Positions 59,256 through 64,000 of a DNA stretch of 64,000 nucleotides are shown piece by piece; position 1 is the stretch's first letter, and every line of letters begins with the position of its first letter. Source of the DNA: Tubulanus polymorphus (taxonomy: Eukaryota > Nemertea > Palaeonemertea > Tubulaniformes > Tubulanidae); the NCBI RefSeq assembly GCF_964204645.1, contig NC_134035.1:6326501-6390500 (forward strand), given 5' to 3'. Made by a program: the position numbers and the translations under genes. Under the pieces are notes generated by a model, which was not told the origin of the DNA, made no database searches, and saw nothing but the letters and a program-made list of their open reading frames with translations.

Positions 59256-61072
59256 TGCAGATCAAACAAGTGAAAAGCTGTTGGGCCACTTGGTCAAAAC
59301 ATGGACGTATCTAGTTTATGAGTCCACGATCTAAAGCGAACCATCGGATTTAGATACTACGATTGTCAGTTATCCATTGCTTACTTCAATTTCAATTCCC
59401 TGTTCGCACGCTGCTGTATTCTGGCCGCGAAAGCTAAGATCCTGACGCTCCGGATGTCGGCGTAGGACATTATAATGTTACGATACAGAATACAGCAGTG
59501 TGAAATTGCGATGATTGTTATATATGGGTGGAACGGGACCTTTTTAAGAATCTCGGTAAAGTGGCCTGAACTGGGTCGCTGAGTCGACACTTTCACCCGA
59601 AGTGTGGCCACCCTAATCTGCTATCTTTGGAATCATTTAATCTAATGAAGAGCCATGGTATACGTACATTACGGCGTTGATGTAAGATTTCATCGTCACT
59701 TCCGAAACAAATAGTTTCATCAGCCGCCTTTACTTTCGTGTTATAACAGAGCGTGATACCCGCAAATATGTAAGCATGGACGAACTGAAGCGACCGCAAT
59801 ACAATTAACTTGTTGTCCAAGATAATTCGCCATAATTGAAAACCATGCAGCCGTGAACACCGTAAATAAAAAGTCACGTGGCGTGAACAACTTCTGAGCC
59901 GCTTCTCACATTGTAGTGCTGCACACTGCTTGTAATATAGTAAGATTAAATTTCGGTTGAAGTTCCTGTCGGGGAAAGTAAGACACTTCCTTCATCATAG
60001 AAAAATAAACTAAAGTAACTAAGATGTTACATTTTCATCATGAAGTCGGATACTTCCATTTAGATTATTCATACTATTTTTGACCACAGATGTTGTTTGC
60101 CCCACGAGTATCAGACTGACCGTCAATTCGACAGAAGTCCACCAGCCGGGTCGTTTATTCCAACGGTCTTTTAGGCTTCATTTTGATAGTGGAGGTTTTT
60201 TGTGGAAGATTCTTCTGGCGTCTCTCCCTCTAAGAGAAACCTTGACCCAGCTGAAAGTGCCTTGAGCAAGTTGTAGTGGGTTGACAGAAACCTTTTATGA
60301 ATCAAACCAGCGAGTATTTTTCTATCTCAAAAATCGGACTTGAGGCTCTTGGCCGAGTGCCTTGTAGATGTTAAGAAATTTGCTCTTGGCGAAAAAACCG
60401 ACCTCGAGACACAATTCTCATTGATATGAATCACCGTCGGACGATTCTTACAAACGCGCAGTTCACCAAGTTTTTTTCTCGTTTAGCAATGAAAACAAAG
60501 TTGAGACAGATCGACGAAATAGCTTTGATTACAAAATAACACATGCATCGTTATGCGCGTCGATCTGAGAATCGATTCGGCTGTGAGAATTCGGCGTCAG
60601 TTTCACGGAGCGCGCGGTCTAATCCAGATTATCTCCGTTAACCGTAATCAGTCCGCGGACAACAACACGGCATCCCAGCGTGTATCATATCATTTGCGAT
60701 CAGAAAAAACACCAACTCTAGTCCAGCGTCTACGTGATAGAGGCTGACTCAGTTAATATTCATAAAGAGTGAGTGGAGTCGTCGAGTGGTTAATATCACG
60801 CTGGACATCGGAATATGTTTCGATGAAAGATGCCCTCGATATATCACCACTAATAACAATCATAAGTGGTCTCATCTTTATCTAGGAAGTAGTTGTCTTC
60901 CAATGGCGCAAGTTATAATTCGTCTGTGACTCAGGAAATTGGTACTCATGGTTGGTATTTCATTTGTGAGACCAGTGAACCAGCCGCTACTGTGGTCTAG
61001 TACCTCTGATTAGACAAATTCATTTTTTCATATCAGGTTATATGATTTAAGTGCACATCTTGATTCACGGTA
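59256..61072. other. Gene-free stretch
   Basis: No gene recognised. Two reverse frames (59381-59611, 59593-59877) overlap and lack domains. Confidence 0.5.
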
Positions 61073-61171
61073 TCCGGTTCCACGGTTATAGTTTGACTTA
61101 AGAACGAAATGCTGGAAATGAGTTTATCTTAACATTAAAGGTGTCAAAACAAAAAACCTGCAGAACTGGAT
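61073..61171. mobile_element. MITE-like family M1, decayed full-length copy
   Basis: The left end CCGGTTCCACGGTTATAG, then GTTTGACTTAAG, faces a right end with GTGTCAAAAC and CTGCAGAACTGGATCC. The ends and overall size (about 100 bp) fit the palindrome at 18476-18585, but the arms have diverged. Confidence 0.45.
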
Positions 61172-61943
61172 CCAGATGACATTTAATTGTAGGACGGCTG
61201 AGGAATCGGCATTATTCTTACTTATGCCATTGTACCTGACGCTCAGTGGGTAGAATTCTTTATTTCTTCATTGCATTAGATTTTATTAGACCGTTCTTAA
61301 CTCTCTACGATCATATTAACCTAAAATGTGAATCAGAAAGTGTAGGTATATTCTGATAGCGGGTGCGCGACTGTCGACCTCACGGAAAAATGCTCACAAC
61401 GAAATAGACAAAAAGAAATCAGTCGTGTGTTTGAAAAGAAGATGAAGAACTAGCTATCAATCAGAAGGCTATTGTCAATATACTTTGTGCGACAAGGTTT
61501 TAGATTTTTTTGACAGTGTCCAGAAGCCGCTGATGTTAGGGAGGTGTGACTCACTGTTTACAAGATCGTTTATACCGAACTAATGCCGAAAGTTACCAAC
61601 GTCACGTAATGAATACACTCTGCAGCCTTTATGGCAATAATTGTCCAGGTCGCAAATGGAATAAGTCAACTCGGTTGACAAGAATACTGATTCGTTGTTA
61701 TCAGTGTAGGTCAGTTAACAGTGAACAGGCGTAATGAAGTGCTTTTCTCTCTCGCGTTTCAGCTCGACAAAAATATGCTGCAGATTTTCAGATACGCATT
61801 AGATACATAAGCTACTTCAGAGGTGTTTGTAGCGGCTCCGTAACCTTATTAAACCCATCCCTCATGATAATTCGGCCCAAGTCGGATATAGCATAGTATA
61901 GTGCCTTGGCGTAGAGTTAATAAGTTCTGCGGTTAATGTATCA

Positions 61944-61975
61944 GCGCATTAATACATTGGCGCATGAATACATTG
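61944..61975 (+). repeat. 16-bp tandem duplication
   Basis: GCGCATTAATACATTG is followed at once by GCGCATGAATACATTG, one mismatch in 16. A fresh slippage-type duplication. Confidence 0.75.
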
Positions 61976-62081
61976 ATAATTGGGTATCAATGCGGAGCAA
62001 AGGAACAGTTCATGTACAGGTTGACCGACGACTAGTGACAGTCGACTACTGTTGGTTGTTTGTTGGTTGGCCCATTGAAGA

Positions 62082-62275
62082 GATGATAGAGTGCATATCT
62101 CACCCGCTGGTTGACGGTCGACGGATGACACAATGCAATGTTGTCGTCAATTTATGTACAAGGATCGTGGTGACAAAAATGAGTGACGATAGAGTGCGTA
62201 AACCTATATCATCCGCTGGTTGACGGTCGACGGACGACACGTCGCAATGTTGTCGCCAATGTATGTACAAGCATC
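62082..62275 (+). repeat. Tandem duplication of a 103-109-bp unit
   Basis: Unit 1 starts at 62082 (GATGATAGAGTGC) and unit 2 at 62185 (GACGATAGAGTGC). Shared blocks include CCGCTGGTTGACGGTCGACG, GCAATGTTGTCG and ATGTACAAG.ATCGT. Unit 2 has a 6-bp insertion before CCGCTGG. Reverse-strand frames across it repeat the peptide SSVDRQPA, which inflates the 165-codon frame at 62100-62597. A third, partial copy may lie upstream near 62010-62040 (GTTGACCGACGACTAGTGAC). No gene is called. Confidence 0.75.
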
Positions 62276-64000
62276 GTTGGTTGACTGGTTGACGGGTGAC
62301 CACAAAACACAAACAAACAAGAGAAGTAAATCTAAACCGAAACAGTAAACTATAAGCATCAGCTGCGAAAGTTTTATTTTTGATTTTGAAAAAAAAAGAG
62401 CCGGCACGTATCGACGTCGTTCTGTAGCAATGTGAACAATGCCATATTTCATAGTCCCCACGTTTGTTTTTTGGGAGGCGCATCTCACGATGACAGTGAT
62501 GAAGTTGAATAATGAATCTCCTGTGAATTTGAATGCTTAACCGCGTTGAAACTAATATCAGAGAACTGGAATTGACTAAAGAAAAATAGAAATGCAATTT
62601 TTATTTTAAGTATGGGGTTTATCATGTGTTTGGTACCGTGGTGTGTTTGGTGTATGAGGTTAATAGATCGTTAATAGTTAATTTGTCGGTTGGTAGATAC
62701 GTCGACACGTTGACACATTGAATGTTAATGGCTGGCGATGTGAATGTGTTGACATGACAACTTTCTTTGGGATACACATAAACCGAACAACGCAGTAAGC
62801 ATACGCGAAGGAACTGTACTATGCAATACCCTACTTGAGCCGATAATTCTTGTACTTGGACACTACTTTAAGCGTTGCTACCACAGTTAGTTAAACGTTT
62901 CAGAAAGAGCCAATCTTCTTACAACGAGTCTTAAGCTTACTTTGGTTTTAACCAATCAATGAACTTCGCTTATATGATTTATATATCTTTTTACATGACC
63001 TTCTCTTGATCTTGACGTTAAGTTGTACATTGGTTGGTAACGCAATTAATAAATAAATCTTATCCACCACGGACTAGTGGACAACTATCCACCCGGACTA
63101 CCGAATTTCAAACTCGGGATAGTCAATGGCGTTCTACATCAATATTAGATAATAGAATAGCTCGAGTGAGCGGTTGGTTCTCCCAGCGCTCAATTATTGT
63201 GTTCTGGTCTGTGCTCGTTTCAGTGCCGATTTTGTTTTGTTGGCAAATAATAGAAATCATGTCCGTTTTATGAAAGGACGTCACTGCGTCAATAGAACGG
63301 AGAGAACATTCATCTAAATATTTCAATTGATGGCCGCGTATCAGCAATCAACTGTTTGTTTACAGAGCGTCATCGGTAAATATACGATTTGACTGATGGA
63401 ATTTATGTTTATGCTGGGGAAACTTGGAATAGTCCGCGACGTGGAGTAGTCCGTAACGCAGAGCAGTCCAGTCCCGACCTACCGTGCAGTATTAGCGGGG
63501 ATGCTGCAAATAATCCCTCATTGAAGTACGGTCATACGAATCGCAATCAGTGTTTTAATCTGTGGTTTTACTCGTGACGCTGTGGTAATACTGTTACATT
63601 TCTCATAACAACTACGTATGCAAATTCGTTTGAGACATCTTCGAAAACTCTAACGTTCTATCTCAAAATGTGGCCATTCACGCGTGAAATTAGATTTTGA
63701 TATTGAATCGATATTCTTGCAGAGTGAACGTGGGTGATATGAAGATATTTCCATTCGTCTATATCGACCTTTCGCTTGTCTCTCGGTTCATAGGTTCGAA
63801 TCTGTAATTTTAGTGGTAGAGTTTCTTGGTTCTTCCCTGGCCCTTTCTCCTTGGAAAGAGAAGCGTTGAACCTACTGGTAATATTCTTGAGTGGAGCTTA
63901 GTGGATTGAACGAAGTCGTTTCTATTCATAAAACTGGCAGCAGGCGTAGATTCAAACTGAAGCTCACCATCGTGGATATTTCGTGCCTAAAATTTCATTT
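62276..64000. other. Gene-free stretch to window end
   Basis: No gene recognised. The 165-codon reverse frame (62100-62597) extends into this stretch; outside the duplicated part it is hydrophobic/Ser-rich without a domain. AGGTTCGAATCT at 63792-63803 is an isolated B-box-like string with no A box. Confidence 0.5.

Noticed and set aside
62100-62597. 165-codon reverse-strand open frame
   Set aside because: Part of its length comes from a 105-bp tandem duplication that repeats SSVDRQPA; the rest has no domain and low-complexity hydrophobic composition.
63792-63803. B-box string AGGTTCGAATCT
   Set aside because: No A box at a usable distance upstream on either strand and no cloverleaf.
1-64000. 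CRISPR arrays, prokaryotic operons, prophage or toxin-antitoxin modules
   Set aside because: No regularly spaced identical repeats with unique spacers, no gene packing and no prokaryotic signals; the window is eukaryotic repeat-rich DNA.

Overview
This 64 kb window is eukaryotic, most likely from a marine invertebrate animal; a lophotrochozoan is a reasonable guess but not provable here. It is AT-leaning without obvious CpG depletion. It has many microsatellites and degenerate transposable-element relics, no operon-like packing, and no ribosome-binding sites ahead of open frames. I could not support any host protein-coding gene, exon, rRNA or intact tRNA. Nearly all open frames are in the range expected by chance. 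The only ones with recognisable protein content belong to retrotransposon remains. The window therefore reads as a gene desert or the inside of a very large intron.

The recognisable coding content comes from three 5'-truncated non-LTR (LINE) retrotransposon copies. Element 1 (about 31.39-33.38 kb, + strand) is an old copy with reverse-transcriptase blocks, a decayed catalytic box (HADE instead of YADD) and a C-terminal Cys/His motif. Element 2 (about 52.27-54.40 kb, - strand) is younger, keeps YADD, and has few frameshifts and stops. Element 3 (about 36.12-36.65 kb, - strand) is a short, badly frameshifted RT core that contains no long open frame; it was found by reading the reverse strand by eye. 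A fourth LINE-like 3' end with a TTATTTA-type tail lies at about 35.83-36.01 kb. Elements 1 and 2 share a GGAGTGTA-type 3' terminus but carry different terminal microsatellites.

The second layer is non-autonomous repeats. The clearest is a palindromic MITE-like family (best copy 18476-18585, with half copies or relatives at 5570, 10281, 29621, 33705 and 61073). There are also two possible tRNA-derived SINE fragments (36.8 and 37.5 kb), fragments ending in a TCCGCCCCTG-like motif (7.76, 39.28, 39.50 kb), a dispersed 50-bp repeat (4.78 and 31.12 kb), and a hairpin repeat at 51.5 kb that resembles repeat ends seen in other invertebrates.

The third layer is local structure: direct duplications (3.1, 6.5, 20.9, 43.45, 61.9 and 62.1 kb), perfect palindromes (26.2, 57.7 kb), purine tracts and CAG/CGG tracts. 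Several sites match the animal CTCF core consensus, one of them (4189-4201) without mismatch. These are the only candidate regulatory signals I can name, and they rest on motif resemblance alone. No CRISPR array, phage, operon or novel multi-gene system is visible.
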